Part shown: in pieces, positions 28,958 to 37,600 of the stretch
Layout of the letters: each line of letters starts with the position of its first letter
Numbering within the stretch: position 1 is the first letter of the stretch
Assembly (NCBI GenBank): GCA_018816765.1
Contig: JAHIUX010000016.1
Span: forward strand, 1 to 64,000
Origin: Bacteroidota bacterium
GTDB lineage: Bacteria > Bacteroidota > Bacteroidia > Bacteroidales > F082
Length of the DNA stretch: 64,000 nt
Direction: 5' to 3'
The notes under the pieces: generated by a model
The model's input: the letters and a program-made list of their open reading frames with translations, nothing else
Databases searched by the model: none
Told to the model about the DNA's origin: nothing
Made by a program: the position numbers and the translations under genes

Positions 28958-30229
28958 ATGTTAACGGTACAGTTTATCCGGGACAACAAGCAAGAAGTTC
29001 TGGACCGTCTATCGATAAAAAACTTCAGTAACAACGCCCTTATTGAGGAAGTGCTTCAGCTCGACGAAAGCCGCCGTGTGACCCAAAAAGACCACGACGA
29101 TATCCTTGCTGAAACCAATGCCCTTGCCCGCGAAATCGGATTGTTGTTTAAATCAGGCAAGGCTGCAGAAGCCGATTCGCTCAAAGCCCGCAATGCGGAC
29201 CTGAAAGAACAGGCAAAACAACTTGCCGGTCAGCTCGAAGAACTTAAATCAAGCCTGCAGAACAAGCTTGTCGAAATACCCAATCTGCCGCACACATCCG
29301 TGCCCAGGGGACGCACTCCGGCCGACAACCTCATTGTGCACGAAGAAGGCGTAATACCTGCGCTATATGCCGAAGCAGTGCCACATTGGGACCTGATTAC
29401 CCGTTACGACCTCATCGATTTCGATCTTGGCAACAAAGTCACTGGTGCCGGTTTCCCGTTTTACACCGGAAAAGGCGCCCGTATTCAACGTGCACTGATC
29501 AACTTTTTCCTCGATGAAGCCATTGCTGCCGGTTACCGTGAGGTGCAGCCTCCGCTGCTCGTTAACGAAGCTTCAGCTTACGGAACAGGTCAGCTGCCCG
29601 ATAAGGAAGGCCAGATGTATGCCTGCGGACTGGATAGCCTTTACCTTATTCCTACGGCCGAAGTTCCGGTTACCAATATGTTCCGCGATGTGATCCTGGC
29701 CGAAGAAAAACTACCGGTGAAAACTGCCGCTTATTCAAACTGTTTCCGCAGGGAAGCCGGTTCATGGGGCAAGCATGTGCGCGGACTCAACAGGCTGCAC
29801 CAGTTCGACAAGGTCGAAATTGTGCAGGTGGCGCATCCCGATTCATCCTATGCTGTGCTTGAGCAGATGCGTGAGCATGTTACCGGCTTGTTGCGCAAGC
29901 TCGAACTGCCATTCAGAACGGTTAAACTCTGTGGAGGTGACATGAGCTTTACCTCTGCCCTGACCTACGATTTTGAAGTTTTCTCTGCCGCACAACAACT
30001 TTGGCTCGAGGTGAGTTCAGTTTCCAATTTTGAAGGGTTTCAGGCAAACCGCATGAAATTAAGAATCAAAGATAAAGCAGGAAATATCCAGACTGCGCAC
30101 ACATTGAATGGCAGCGCCCTGGCCTTGCCCAGGATTCTGGCTGCCCTGCTCGAAAATAACCAGACTGCACATGGAATCAACATTCCCAAAGCCCTGCAGG
30201 CATACACCGGTTTTGATGTCATTGACTAA
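28958..30229 (+). CDS. serS: Seryl-tRNA synthetase
   Basis: Class II aminoacyl-tRNA synthetase that charges tRNA-Ser (and tRNA-Sec where present). The 423 residues contain the N-terminal coiled-coil arm (about 1-110, many Lys/Glu/Leu) that grips the long variable arm of tRNA-Ser, then the catalytic core with motif 2 FRREAGSWGKHVRGLNRLHQF and motif 3 NGSALALPRILAALLENNQ. TAEVPVTN is the serine-binding TxE loop. Length is normal. It has its own -7 box. The last 14 bases overlap the start of the downstream lipoprotein gene. Confidence 0.98.
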   Translation: MLTVQFIRDNKQEVLDRLSIKNFSNNALIEEVLQLDESRRVTQKDHDDILAETNALAREIGLLFKSGKAAEADSLKARNADLKEQAKQLAGQLEELKSSLQNKLVEIPNLPHTSVPRGRTPADNLIVHEEGVIPALYAEAVPHWDLITRYDLIDFDLGNKVTGAGFPFYTGKGARIQRALINFFLDEAIAAGYREVQPPLLVNEASAYGTGQLPDKEGQMYACGLDSLYLIPTAEVPVTNMFRDVILAEEKLPVKTAAYSNCFRREAGSWGKHVRGLNRLHQFDKVEIVQVAHPDSSYAVLEQMREHVTGLLRKLELPFRTVKLCGGDMSFTSALTYDFEVFSAAQQLWLEVSSVSNFEGFQANRMKLRIKDKAGNIQTAHTLNGSALALPRILAALLENNQTAHGINIPKALQAYTGFDVID

Positions 30230-30731
30230 AGGACTTTTCACAGGTCTGCCTCTTTTATTGCTTGTGATGGTTGTTTCCTGCAACAGGCCACAACCCAGAT
30301 ATGCCGAAAGCCATCAACTGATAAAACAGCTCGATGAACAGCTGCAAAGCGCTATCAAACAGCTCGATGCAGAAGATTCAGCTGGCTTGAGTTCCTTGCA
30401 GGGTAAGATCGGGATGTATAGCAATTCGGAAGATTTCAAGGAAGATACTTTGGTGTTAACCGCCCTGCGAACCGCCCGTATGGCTGTGACACAATTCAGC
30501 ATTGAGTGTGCCACTGCACGTGATAGCCTGGCCATTTCAGCCCGACAATTGGCTGAGCTCGAAGCCGATTTACAAAACAGCATCCTCGACCAGGAAACCT
30601 TTAACCTTTACCTGCAAAACGAAAAGCGTGCTGCGGAAAATGCTATTCAGACAGCTGAATACCTTACAGCCCGTTTAAATGCACAGAAACTGCTACTTGA
30701 AACCCTGGAAAAAGCCAGCCATAAAAAATAA
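30216..30731 (+). CDS. Small hypothetical lipoprotein with coiled coil
   Basis: A protein of about 171 residues. The chosen ATG at 30216 is followed by a short basic N-terminus, a Leu-rich hydrophobic run and a lipobox ending in Cys (VMVVSC), so it should be a membrane-anchored periplasmic lipoprotein. Earlier in-frame ATGs lie inside serS and would destroy the signal sequence. The rest is strongly helical with heptad-like spacing (QLIKQLDEQLQSAIKQLD and ARQLAELEADLQNSILDQ), suggesting a coiled coil. Family unknown. The 14-base overlap with serS indicates co-transcription. Confidence 0.7.
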   Translation: MSLTKGLFTGLPLLLLVMVVSCNRPQPRYAESHQLIKQLDEQLQSAIKQLDAEDSAGLSSLQGKIGMYSNSEDFKEDTLVLTALRTARMAVTQFSIECATARDSLAISARQLAELEADLQNSILDQETFNLYLQNEKRAAENAIQTAEYLTARLNAQKLLLETLEKASHKK

Positions 30732-30732
30732 T

Positions 30733-30740
30733 TACTTTTG
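30733..30740 (+). promoter_or_regulatory. -7 promoter box of the TPR protein gene
   Basis: TACTTTTG matches TAnnTTTG exactly, two bases after the upstream gene ends and 20 bases before the ATG at 30760. Confidence 0.5.
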
Positions 30741-30759
30741 CGTGGGTTGGTTTTAAACC

Positions 30760-32658
30760 ATGGTGCACCAAAACATGATAAGAAACACGGAAATCTGGTT
30801 GTTGACACGAACTGCAGTGACAGTGCTGGCAATGTTCATGCTGGTCTTACAGCCATCATTTGCCCAGCAGATCAGGCAATCACAGCTATCGGAAAGTCAA
30901 CAGAAGCGGGTAGCCGATGAGCAGATTGCCGGTCAGTTTTATCAGCGGCAGGAATGGGGCAAAGCTGCTGAGTATTACCGGCAGTTATACCAGGATTATC
31001 CACTCCAATATTATTACCAGTATTACCTCAACTGCCTGTTCGAATTGCGTGATTACGCCACCGCCGAGAAAACCATTAAGCAATATGCAAGGAAAAATCA
31101 GGCCGATTTTCAAACTGATATCGACCTTGGATACGTGTATCAGTTAAGTGGTGATAGCCGCAAGGCTGAGAAAACGTTTAACGCAGTGATTTATGCCTTG
31201 CCGAAAGACCAAAACCGGGTATTAATGACCGCCAATGCCTTCAGAAACAGGTCCTTATTCGATTATGCCATGAAGGTGTATGAAAAAGCATCGCACGAAC
31301 CTGGCGCGGAGAATGCCTACCTCATGGAGATGGCCACAATTTACCAGCTTTTGGGAAACTACGACGAGATGTTCGACAAATACCTCGATTATGCCATCAA
31401 TAATCCTATCCAGCTGGTGCTTGTAAAAAGCCGGGTTCAGAACCTGCTGATGGTCGACATTGAAGGTGGTCTGGCCGATCTTTTCAGAACCAAAATACTT
31501 AGCCGGGCACAGGCCAATCCATCAAATGAAATTTATGGCGAACTATTGGTGTGGTTTGCACTTCAGCAGAAGGATTTTGAGCTGGCCATGCGGCAGTTGC
31601 AGGCCATTGACCGCAGGCTTGGCGACCGCGACAATGAAGTATTGGAACTGGCAGAAATCTGCCTTTCGAACAGTGAATACGATATCGCCCTGGATGGATA
31701 CAACTACCTGGTTAAAAAAGGCCCAAACGGCATGTTTTATGCAGGCGGACTCACCGGACAACTCAAGGCAAGGTATTTGATTGCGCAACAAACAGCAGTG
31801 TCGGAACGAGCGGAATATGCCAAACTCAATACTGACATCAACAAGGCTGTTGACATCATTGGCTTTAACAGAGAGACAATGGATGTGATGCTCACACAAA
31901 CACAGCTACTTGCCTTCAAACTCGGACAGATACACGATGCACTGACCCTGATTGAAAAGCTTATAAACCTGCCATTGAACGATGTGGAACTGGCACAGAT
32001 TAAGATGCAACAGGCTGACATTCTGTTGTTTGACAATAACGTCTGGGAAGCGACCTTGTTGTACAGTCAGGTTGAAAAATCGCTGAAGGATGCCCCATTG
32101 GCACATGAAGCAAGGTTCAGGAATGCAAGGTTGCGGTTTTTTATCGGTGAATTCAGCTGGGCACAGGCTTCGCTCGACATCCTTAAATCTGCGACCTCAA
32201 AACTCATTGCCAACGATGCCATGGCACTTTCATTGCTGATACGCGATAATTTGTTTGAGGATACTACAGGCGCCAGCCTGAAGGTCTTCGCGCATGCTTC
32301 GTTGCTTGTGTTTCAGCACAACGACAAGCTTGCGCTTCATCTGCTCGATTCTCTATCCAATACAAAAAAAGCAGCCGGAATTGGTGACCATATCCTCATG
32401 GAGCAGGCAAGCATATTTCAGCAACAGGGTGATTTTCAGACTTGCGACAGCCTGTTGGAGCAGCTTGTTCAACGGTATCCCGAAGGATATCTGGCCGACG
32501 ACGCGCTTTTTAAACGGGCACAGCTGAACGAAGACGTTTTAAAGAATGAAACTGAGGCACAAACACTCTACGAATATTTATTTACACATTATCCGGCCAG
32601 TATTTACGTTGCCGAAGCGCGACGTAAATTCCGCCTGCTGAGGGGAGACAAACTGTGA
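30760..32658 (+). CDS. Secreted or periplasmic tetratricopeptide-repeat protein
   Basis: A 632-residue protein with a signal peptide (hydrophobic run around residues 18-32, cleavage context SFAQQ) and helical repeats over nearly its whole length. TPR-like units are visible at about 48-80 (GQFYQRQEWGKAAEYYRQLY), 82-115, 118-150 and again near the end (about 560-625, DFQTCDSLLEQLVQRYPEGYLADDAL and ETEAQTLYEYLFTHYPAS, similar to the outer-membrane assembly protein BamD and YbgF-type repeats). It probably acts as a periplasmic scaffold. The stop overlaps the rsmA start (TGATG), so translation is coupled. A start at the ATG five codons later (30775) is also possible. Confidence 0.82.
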   Translation: MVHQNMIRNTEIWLLTRTAVTVLAMFMLVLQPSFAQQIRQSQLSESQQKRVADEQIAGQFYQRQEWGKAAEYYRQLYQDYPLQYYYQYYLNCLFELRDYATAEKTIKQYARKNQADFQTDIDLGYVYQLSGDSRKAEKTFNAVIYALPKDQNRVLMTANAFRNRSLFDYAMKVYEKASHEPGAENAYLMEMATIYQLLGNYDEMFDKYLDYAINNPIQLVLVKSRVQNLLMVDIEGGLADLFRTKILSRAQANPSNEIYGELLVWFALQQKDFELAMRQLQAIDRRLGDRDNEVLELAEICLSNSEYDIALDGYNYLVKKGPNGMFYAGGLTGQLKARYLIAQQTAVSERAEYAKLNTDINKAVDIIGFNRETMDVMLTQTQLLAFKLGQIHDALTLIEKLINLPLNDVELAQIKMQQADILLFDNNVWEATLLYSQVEKSLKDAPLAHEARFRNARLRFFIGEFSWAQASLDILKSATSKLIANDAMALSLLIRDNLFEDTTGASLKVFAHASLLVFQHNDKLALHLLDSLSNTKKAAGIGDHILMEQASIFQQQGDFQTCDSLLEQLVQRYPEGYLADDALFKRAQLNEDVLKNETEAQTLYEYLFTHYPASIYVAEARRKFRLLRGDKL

Positions 32659-33440
32659 TGGTACGACCAAAAAAACACCTTGGACAGCATTTCTTAACGG
32701 ATCAGAATATTGCCCGGAAAATTGTTGCCCAGCTTCAGGGAAATCATCAGTATTTGCTTGAAATCGGCCCCGGAACCGGTGTGCTCACCGCTTTCCTCAA
32801 CGAACAGTTCCCTGACAACCTACACCTGATTGAAGTGGATACCGAATCGGTTGAATACCTGAAAACTAGGTTTCCGCAACTGGAAGGGCGCATTTTGGAA
32901 GCTGATTTCCTGAAAGTCAGCGAAGAACTGGTGTTTTTTCCGGAGATGTCAGTCATTGGTAATTTCCCTTACAACATAGGCAGCCAGATTTTCTTCCGTA
33001 TCCTTGAGCAGCGCAACAAGGTCAAAGAGGTCGTTTGCATGATTCAGAAAGAGGTGGCTGAGCGGCTTGCATCGCCGCCGGGCAATAAAACATACGGAAT
33101 ACTGAGTGTGCTGCTGCAGGCATTTTATGAGATCGAATATTGCTTTACAGTCAATGAACAGGTGTTTTTTCCGCCACCAAAAGTGAAATCAGCTGTGATC
33201 AGGCTTCGCCGTAATATGCGGGAGACCCTGGGCTGTGACGAAATGCTCTTTCAACAGGTAGTCAAAAAGGCCTTTAATCAAAGGCGAAAGACCCTCCGGA
33301 ACGGATTGCGTGATATGCTGAATGACAAGATTATCAGCCTCGAAATATTCAACAAGCGCGCCGAACAGCTTGGTTTAAACGAGTTTGTCTTGATTACCAA
33401 TATGATCAGCAAGGGCAAGTCAGGCAGTTTACCTGAGTAA
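32658..33440 (+). CDS. rsmA: 16S rRNA dimethyladenosine transferase
   Basis: Dimethylates two adjacent adenosines near the 3' end of 16S rRNA (A1518 and A1519 in E. coli numbering) during 30S assembly. The 260-residue protein starts with the typical basic KKHLGQHFLTDQNIA, has the SAM site LEIGPGTGVLT and the catalytic NFPYNIGSQI (N-[LF]-P-Y motif), and ends in the helical domain with FNQRRKTLRN. Start: ATG at 32658 overlaps the previous stop by one base; a GTG three bases earlier is possible. Its last 12 bases overlap the end of the converging beta-propeller gene. Confidence 0.97.
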   Translation: MVRPKKHLGQHFLTDQNIARKIVAQLQGNHQYLLEIGPGTGVLTAFLNEQFPDNLHLIEVDTESVEYLKTRFPQLEGRILEADFLKVSEELVFFPEMSVIGNFPYNIGSQIFFRILEQRNKVKEVVCMIQKEVAERLASPPGNKTYGILSVLLQAFYEIEYCFTVNEQVFFPPPKVKSAVIRLRRNMRETLGCDEMLFQQVVKKAFNQRRKTLRNGLRDMLNDKIISLEIFNKRAEQLGLNEFVLITNMISKGKSGSLPE

Positions 33441-35948
33441 TATGATCCTGTTGCTCTGTTTGGGTTTACCCTTTTGTTCCAAACTGATGGTATACATCCC
33501 CGCTTTGTTTTCAGGTCCCGGACTCCAATGAATAACATTTTCACTTACCTCAGGCGAAATCAACCATGAAGTCACCAGCTTGCCCTGTGCATCATACAGG
33601 CAGATGCTGCCATGCGTTTCCTTTGACTTGCATTGTACCGATAGCTGATCCCTAACCGGATTTGGCCAGGCAATGAAGTCCGGTTTGGGTTTCATGGTCA
33701 ATTCCGTGTTACCCACGAGTTCATCAAGGTCGATGCGGTACATTGACCTTCCATAAGTTGCTGCAATGAGTTGACGATCTGTATTGTACAACCTGAAGTC
33801 ACAAACAGGCACATTGGGCAGGCCATCGCCCATCAATTGCCATTGTTCACCACCATTCAGTGAAAAGTACATGCCAAAATCAGTGGCCGCATACAGGTAG
33901 TCAGCATGTTGCGGATCGACAAGCACCTTGTTCACCGGGACCTCAGGCAATGTGGCGCTGACATCCGTCCAGGTCTGGCCATAATCGATTGATTTTAATA
34001 TGTGTGGGATATAGCTGTTGTAGCGATAACCCGAAAGGCTGACATAAACAGTCGCAGGGTCATCTGCTGCACTGCTCAGGCTTGTCACCCAGCGATCGGG
34101 CAGTCCTGCCGTGATCTCCATCCACTCATTTCCACTGGTCTTTGTCACCCATACATGGCCGTCGTCGGTTCCGCAATAGATCACGTTTGTATCGGCCCTG
34201 CTCACCTCGATGCAGGTAATCGTTCCATACACCAGATTACCATTGCCGGGACCACTGCTCAGGTCATCACTTATGGCCTGCCAATAGATTGCCCGCTGAG
34301 TGGTTTTGTACAAGCGGTTTGCACCCAGATACAGGCTTTTCGGGTTAAGCGGGTTAAAGACAACCGGCGTATGCCAGTTCAGGCGGTCCATATTATCGAT
34401 GCCATTTACTGCCGAAGAAAACCCTGCTCCTCCATTGGTACTTCGGGCAAATCCGCCATATTGATATTCAGCATAGATGTAGTTGTTATCAGTCGGATCA
34501 ACGAGCACCCTGAAACCATCACCGCCATAAATGGTGTACCAATCGCCAAATTGCCCGGTGGTTGTACGCAATGTTCCCAAATCCTGGGCACCTCCGTAGA
34601 GGCGATTTGGCAACTGCTCATCCACATCACAGGTATAAAACTGGGTGATTGGCAGGTAGTTGTTATGAGACCATGTGGTTCCGGCATTTTGCGAGGTGTA
34701 AAGTCCGGCATCGTTACCCAGGTAAAGCTTGTTGTTGTTCGACGGAAGAATAACCATATCATGCTGATCGACATGCACATTGGAAGAAATCATGGACCAG
34801 TTTGTTCCGCCATCTGTTGTTTTAAACACATCAAGGCCAAGGGCATAGGCTATGTTTGCATTCACAGGATCTGCAACAACGCGTCCGAACCACCATCCAT
34901 AGGAGGAATATATGCCTCCAAGGCTGGCGTCGTTTGTTTGCGTCCATGAAGTACCCCCATTTGTGGTTTTGAACAAGCCGGTAAAATAGCCTGTCTGATC
35001 GGCATAAATAGCATAAAGTTTATTTGGTGAGGCCTGGCAGATATCGAGGCCAATACGGCCAATATTGGTCCCCGAAGGCAACCCATTCTGAAGTTCAAGC
35101 CAGGTGTCACCGCCATCGGTGCTTTTGTAGATGCCACATCCGGGTCCACCATAACTCCTTCTGTCGGGACGGCGCACCCTTTCCCAGGTTGCTGCATACA
35201 CAATATTGGGCTGCTGGGGATCGATGAGCACATCCACGGCACCTGTTGAATCGTTGACATAGAGCACATTTTGCCAGTTAAGGCCCCCATCAACGCTTCG
35301 GAAAACACCCCGCTGCGTGTTGTTGGCAAAAAGCCTTCCCATGGCTGCAACGAAAACAACATCCGGGTCCTGTGGGTGCACAGCAACACGGCCAATGCTG
35401 CCACTTTGTGTGAGGCCCATATGCTGCCATGAATCACCCCCATCAATTGATTTATATACGCCATAGCCGTCGTAAGCCAGTGATCCGCCTCCGGCATTGG
35501 CCTCACCGGTTCCTACATATACTGTTTCGGCGTTTGAGGGAGCGATGGCAATATCGCCTACCGACAGAATGTGCGCCTCATCAAAAACAGGGGTCCAATT
35601 GAGGCCATTGTTGTTGCTTTTGAAAACACCTCCAGAAGCAGCACCGGCATAAATGGTTTCTGGACTGTCGGGATGGATCGCCAGCGACGTTAACCGGCCG
35701 CCAATGTTTTCCGGGCCCGCGAATTGCCATGCCGTACGTGTTTTGTTTTCATCCGCTTCCCTGAACACATGTGCCTGCTTAACAGCAGCCTCGTATGAAG
35801 CAAACGGGATTTCACCTGCAGGGTAAGCCCTTTGTGCAAACATTTCGTCGACGGGTTTGCGCTGCTGCGGTATGTGTGTTTCCGTTTCTGTGCATGCTGC
35901 CAAGAACAACAGGATTATCACAAAAAAAAGGCTGTTTCCGGGTTTCAT
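33429..35948 (-). CDS. Lipoprotein with sialidase-like/sortilin-like beta-propeller repeats and T9SS sorting domain
   Basis: An 839-residue surface protein. The N-terminus is a type II signal peptide with a lipobox ending at Cys19 (FLAAC). Residues about 60-740 consist of repeated BNR/Asp-box type blades (S-x-D-G-G-x-x-W patterns such as SVDGGLNWQNV, STDGGDTWLEL, TTNGGTSWTQT, SIDYGQTWTDV), as in VPS10/sortilin and Ycf48-like propellers; two propellers are likely. The C-terminus (AWPNPVRDQLSVQCK to SNRIILLR) is a type A T9SS sorting domain. No sialidase Arg triad was identified, so enzymatic activity is not claimed; glycan or protein binding is more likely. The combination of a lipobox and a sorting domain is unusual. 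A TATTTTTG box lies 26 bases upstream. Tail-to-tail overlap of 12 bases with rsmA. Confidence 0.87.
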   Translation of the reverse strand: MKPGNSLFFVIILLFLAACTETETHIPQQRKPVDEMFAQRAYPAGEIPFASYEAAVKQAHVFREADENKTRTAWQFAGPENIGGRLTSLAIHPDSPETIYAGAASGGVFKSNNNGLNWTPVFDEAHILSVGDIAIAPSNAETVYVGTGEANAGGGSLAYDGYGVYKSIDGGDSWQHMGLTQSGSIGRVAVHPQDPDVVFVAAMGRLFANNTQRGVFRSVDGGLNWQNVLYVNDSTGAVDVLIDPQQPNIVYAATWERVRRPDRRSYGGPGCGIYKSTDGGDTWLELQNGLPSGTNIGRIGLDICQASPNKLYAIYADQTGYFTGLFKTTNGGTSWTQTNDASLGGIYSSYGWWFGRVVADPVNANIAYALGLDVFKTTDGGTNWSMISSNVHVDQHDMVILPSNNNKLYLGNDAGLYTSQNAGTTWSHNNYLPITQFYTCDVDEQLPNRLYGGAQDLGTLRTTTGQFGDWYTIYGGDGFRVLVDPTDNNYIYAEYQYGGFARSTNGGAGFSSAVNGIDNMDRLNWHTPVVFNPLNPKSLYLGANRLYKTTQRAIYWQAISDDLSSGPGNGNLVYGTITCIEVSRADTNVIYCGTDDGHVWVTKTSGNEWMEITAGLPDRWVTSLSSAADDPATVYVSLSGYRYNSYIPHILKSIDYGQTWTDVSATLPEVPVNKVLVDPQHADYLYAATDFGMYFSLNGGEQWQLMGDGLPNVPVCDFRLYNTDRQLIAATYGRSMYRIDLDELVGNTELTMKPKPDFIAWPNPVRDQLSVQCKSKETHGSICLYDAQGKLVTSWLISPEVSENVIHWSPGPENKAGMYTISLEQKGKPKQSNRIILLR

Positions 35949-35973
35949 AGGGTTGTGTCATCGTTAATACGCA

Positions 35974-35981
35974 CAAAAATA
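35974..35981 (-). promoter_or_regulatory. -7 promoter box of the beta-propeller lipoprotein gene
   Basis: The minus strand reads TATTTTTG, an exact TAnnTTTG match, 25 bases before the ATG at 35948. Confidence 0.5.
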
Positions 35982-36065
35982 GCAATAAAACAGGCGGGAA
36001 TAACGCACTGATAGCGGCCGTATCCTGTCGGCACTATTTGCACACAGCATGAAGCGGCAAACGTA

Positions 36066-36073
36066 TATCTTTG
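36066..36073 (+). promoter_or_regulatory. -7 promoter box of the P-loop protein gene
   Basis: TATCTTTG matches TAnnTTTG and lies 27 bases before the ATG at 36101. Confidence 0.5.
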
Positions 36074-36100
36074 TAAGCGCTATCAACACTGCATTTTCTT

Positions 36101-36655
36101 ATGCTTCACCTGCCCAATCTTCTCTTGATTGCCGGAACCGGCCGTAACATTGGCAAGACTACCCTGGCCACATCAGTCATAAGACGCAATGCTGACAAAC
36201 ATGCCATTATTGGCTTGAAAGTGAGCAGCATTTATCCGTCCGAATCCGCGTTTCATGGCGCTAAAAACGCGCCTATGGAAGGGGATTTTGTGATTACTGA
36301 AGAGTTTGACAGGTCGGGCAGAAAAGACACCTCAAAGATGTTGCTCGCCGGTGCTACACGTGTATTTTACGTTCGGGTGAAAGATGATCACCTCGAAGAA
36401 GCCATGTCTGCTTTCTTTCAGTTAGTGGATTATAAAAGCGTTATTGTTTGTGAATCTGGAAGTTTGCGGTCAGAAGTACACCCGGGTCTGTTCGTGATGA
36501 TCAGACATATGGTCAATGAAAAGCCCCGCACAAAACAATGGGTTGAAGTTGCTGATATGGTCATTGAAGCAGGCCTGGCATCAGAAAAGCGTTGTCTGGC
36601 ATGTATTGTTTTAACAGAAAAAGGCTGGCAACTCAACGAAGAGCGCCAGCCTTGA
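36101..36655 (+). CDS. MobB-like P-loop NTP-binding protein
   Basis: A 184-residue soluble protein with a Walker A motif near the N-terminus (IAGTGRNIGKTTLATSVI, about 9-26). The spacing to a conserved Asp/Ser segment (GRKDTSKMLLAGATRVFYVRV) resembles MobB, where D-x-x-R/K-x-x-x-AGA follows the P-loop, and the sheet order fits this SIMIBI-class fold. MobB helps attach GMP to molybdopterin, but there are no other molybdenum cofactor genes here, so a different GTP- or ATP-dependent role is possible. It stands alone. A perfect 9-bp hairpin overlaps its last codons (36621-36653). Confidence 0.65.
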   Translation: MLHLPNLLLIAGTGRNIGKTTLATSVIRRNADKHAIIGLKVSSIYPSESAFHGAKNAPMEGDFVITEEFDRSGRKDTSKMLLAGATRVFYVRVKDDHLEEAMSAFFQLVDYKSVIVCESGSLRSEVHPGLFVMIRHMVNEKPRTKQWVEVADMVIEAGLASEKRCLACIVLTEKGWQLNEERQP

Positions 36656-36666
36656 AATAGGTTTTT
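36621..36666 (+). terminator. Terminator-like hairpin overlapping the end of the P-loop gene
   Basis: A perfect 9-bp stem (36621-36629 with 36645-36653) includes the final codons; a run of five T follows at 36662-36666 after a nine-base gap. The gap to the T-tract makes it a moderate call. Confidence 0.45.
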
Positions 36667-36673
36667 CTACAAA

Positions 36674-37474
36674 CTACCTGCTTTTCTTCACAGTTGCCGG
36701 GAGTTCAGCATCCCATAGCAGGAAAATAAACGGATTCGACACCACATCGATGGGGTTTCTTTCTGAAGCCACACCCGGTTTTCCTTTGGTATTGGAAGGG
36801 GCAACGGTTTTTGCAGGAACGCCGCTGGCTTTCTCCAATCCACTCTTCCACTCGTTTTTCTTGCCGTTGATCACAGTCATGGCTTCGTTTAGCTGCTGTG
36901 AATAGTTTGAGCCAATGGTCATCACCTGACGGCGGATATCACCGATTTTAGCTGCCTGATCCTTGTCCATTGTAGCATGGCTGCTGAAATCTGCTTCAGA
37001 AATCAGCTCACTTGATCCGCGGGCTTCCTTGTAGGCCTGACGCAGATTTACCAATTTGGCTTTATCATCGGCACTCAGTGCTTTTTCCATCTTCAGCCTT
37101 TCTGTTCGCATAACAGGATAAACTTCCTTTTTCATATAATCAATGGCCGACGATTTTGGCTGTGCTGCCTCAGCTTGTCCGGCAACTGTCTGTCCTGATT
37201 TGGTGATCACCTGTTGTTCCCCTGTTCTAGCCGTGGGTGAAACTTTGGTGTTATGCACCGGTGCTGCTGTTGTGCTTTGCGGTTTTTGAGTTTGTTTCAC
37301 CTCGCTTTTCCCTTTGGTAACAACAGGCTGAGTAATTGCCTCAACAGGCTTTTCGTGTTTTTCGGTTACCGTTTTATGGTTTCCCTGTGGCGCAGTAACC
37401 GATTGTTGTGCGTTGATGACGTTCATGCCTGCGAGAAAGAGCAGGACAACAAACAAAGAAGAAATTTTTTTCAT
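36674..37474 (-). CDS. Small secreted hypothetical protein
   Basis: A 266-residue protein with a clear Sec signal peptide (MKKISSLFVVLLFLAGMNVINAQ). After it, residues about 24-110 are a low-complexity linker rich in Val, Thr, Lys, Pro and Gln (for example KQTQKPQSTTAAPVHNTK). The second half is helical and charged (TERLKMEKALSADDKAKLVNLRQ); the L-x-x-x-D-K-x-K-L-x-x-L-R pattern is reminiscent of Spy/CpxP-type LTxxQ proteins, but the match is too loose to assign. It is transcribed away from the P-loop gene (convergent) and lies downstream of the C25 proteases on the same strand with a 126-base gap. Confidence 0.65.
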   Translation of the reverse strand: MKKISSLFVVLLFLAGMNVINAQQSVTAPQGNHKTVTEKHEKPVEAITQPVVTKGKSEVKQTQKPQSTTAAPVHNTKVSPTARTGEQQVITKSGQTVAGQAEAAQPKSSAIDYMKKEVYPVMRTERLKMEKALSADDKAKLVNLRQAYKEARGSSELISEADFSSHATMDKDQAAKIGDIRRQVMTIGSNYSQQLNEAMTVINGKKNEWKSGLEKASGVPAKTVAPSNTKGKPGVASERNPIDVVSNPFIFLLWDAELPATVKKSR

Positions 37475-37560
37475 GATTAGTTAACGATTTAAGTTGTTTG
37501 TTTTTATTTTTTCCCGCCTCCTGGTTTCAGACAGCAAATAAACCATGAACACATTAAGTC

Positions 37561-37593
37561 GGGGAAGAGGTGCGGCTTTCCGGCCTCTTCCCC
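37561..37593 (-). terminator. GC-rich hairpin after the C25 protease operon
   Basis: A perfect 10-bp stem (37561-37570 with 37584-37593) lies 8 bases after the stop codon of the Kgp-like gene. No T-tract follows on the minus strand, so it could be an mRNA 3' stabiliser or a factor-dependent end rather than a classical terminator. Confidence 0.45.
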
Positions 37594-37600
37594 TGATAAA

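Noticed and set aside
32655-32657. GTG as start of rsmA
   Set aside because: The following ATG at 32658 gives the family N-terminus and the usual stop-start overlap.
34002-34949. Open frame of 315 codons on the plus strand
   Set aside because: It lies entirely antisense to the beta-propeller lipoprotein gene, whose blades, lipobox and sorting domain are clear; no independent evidence.
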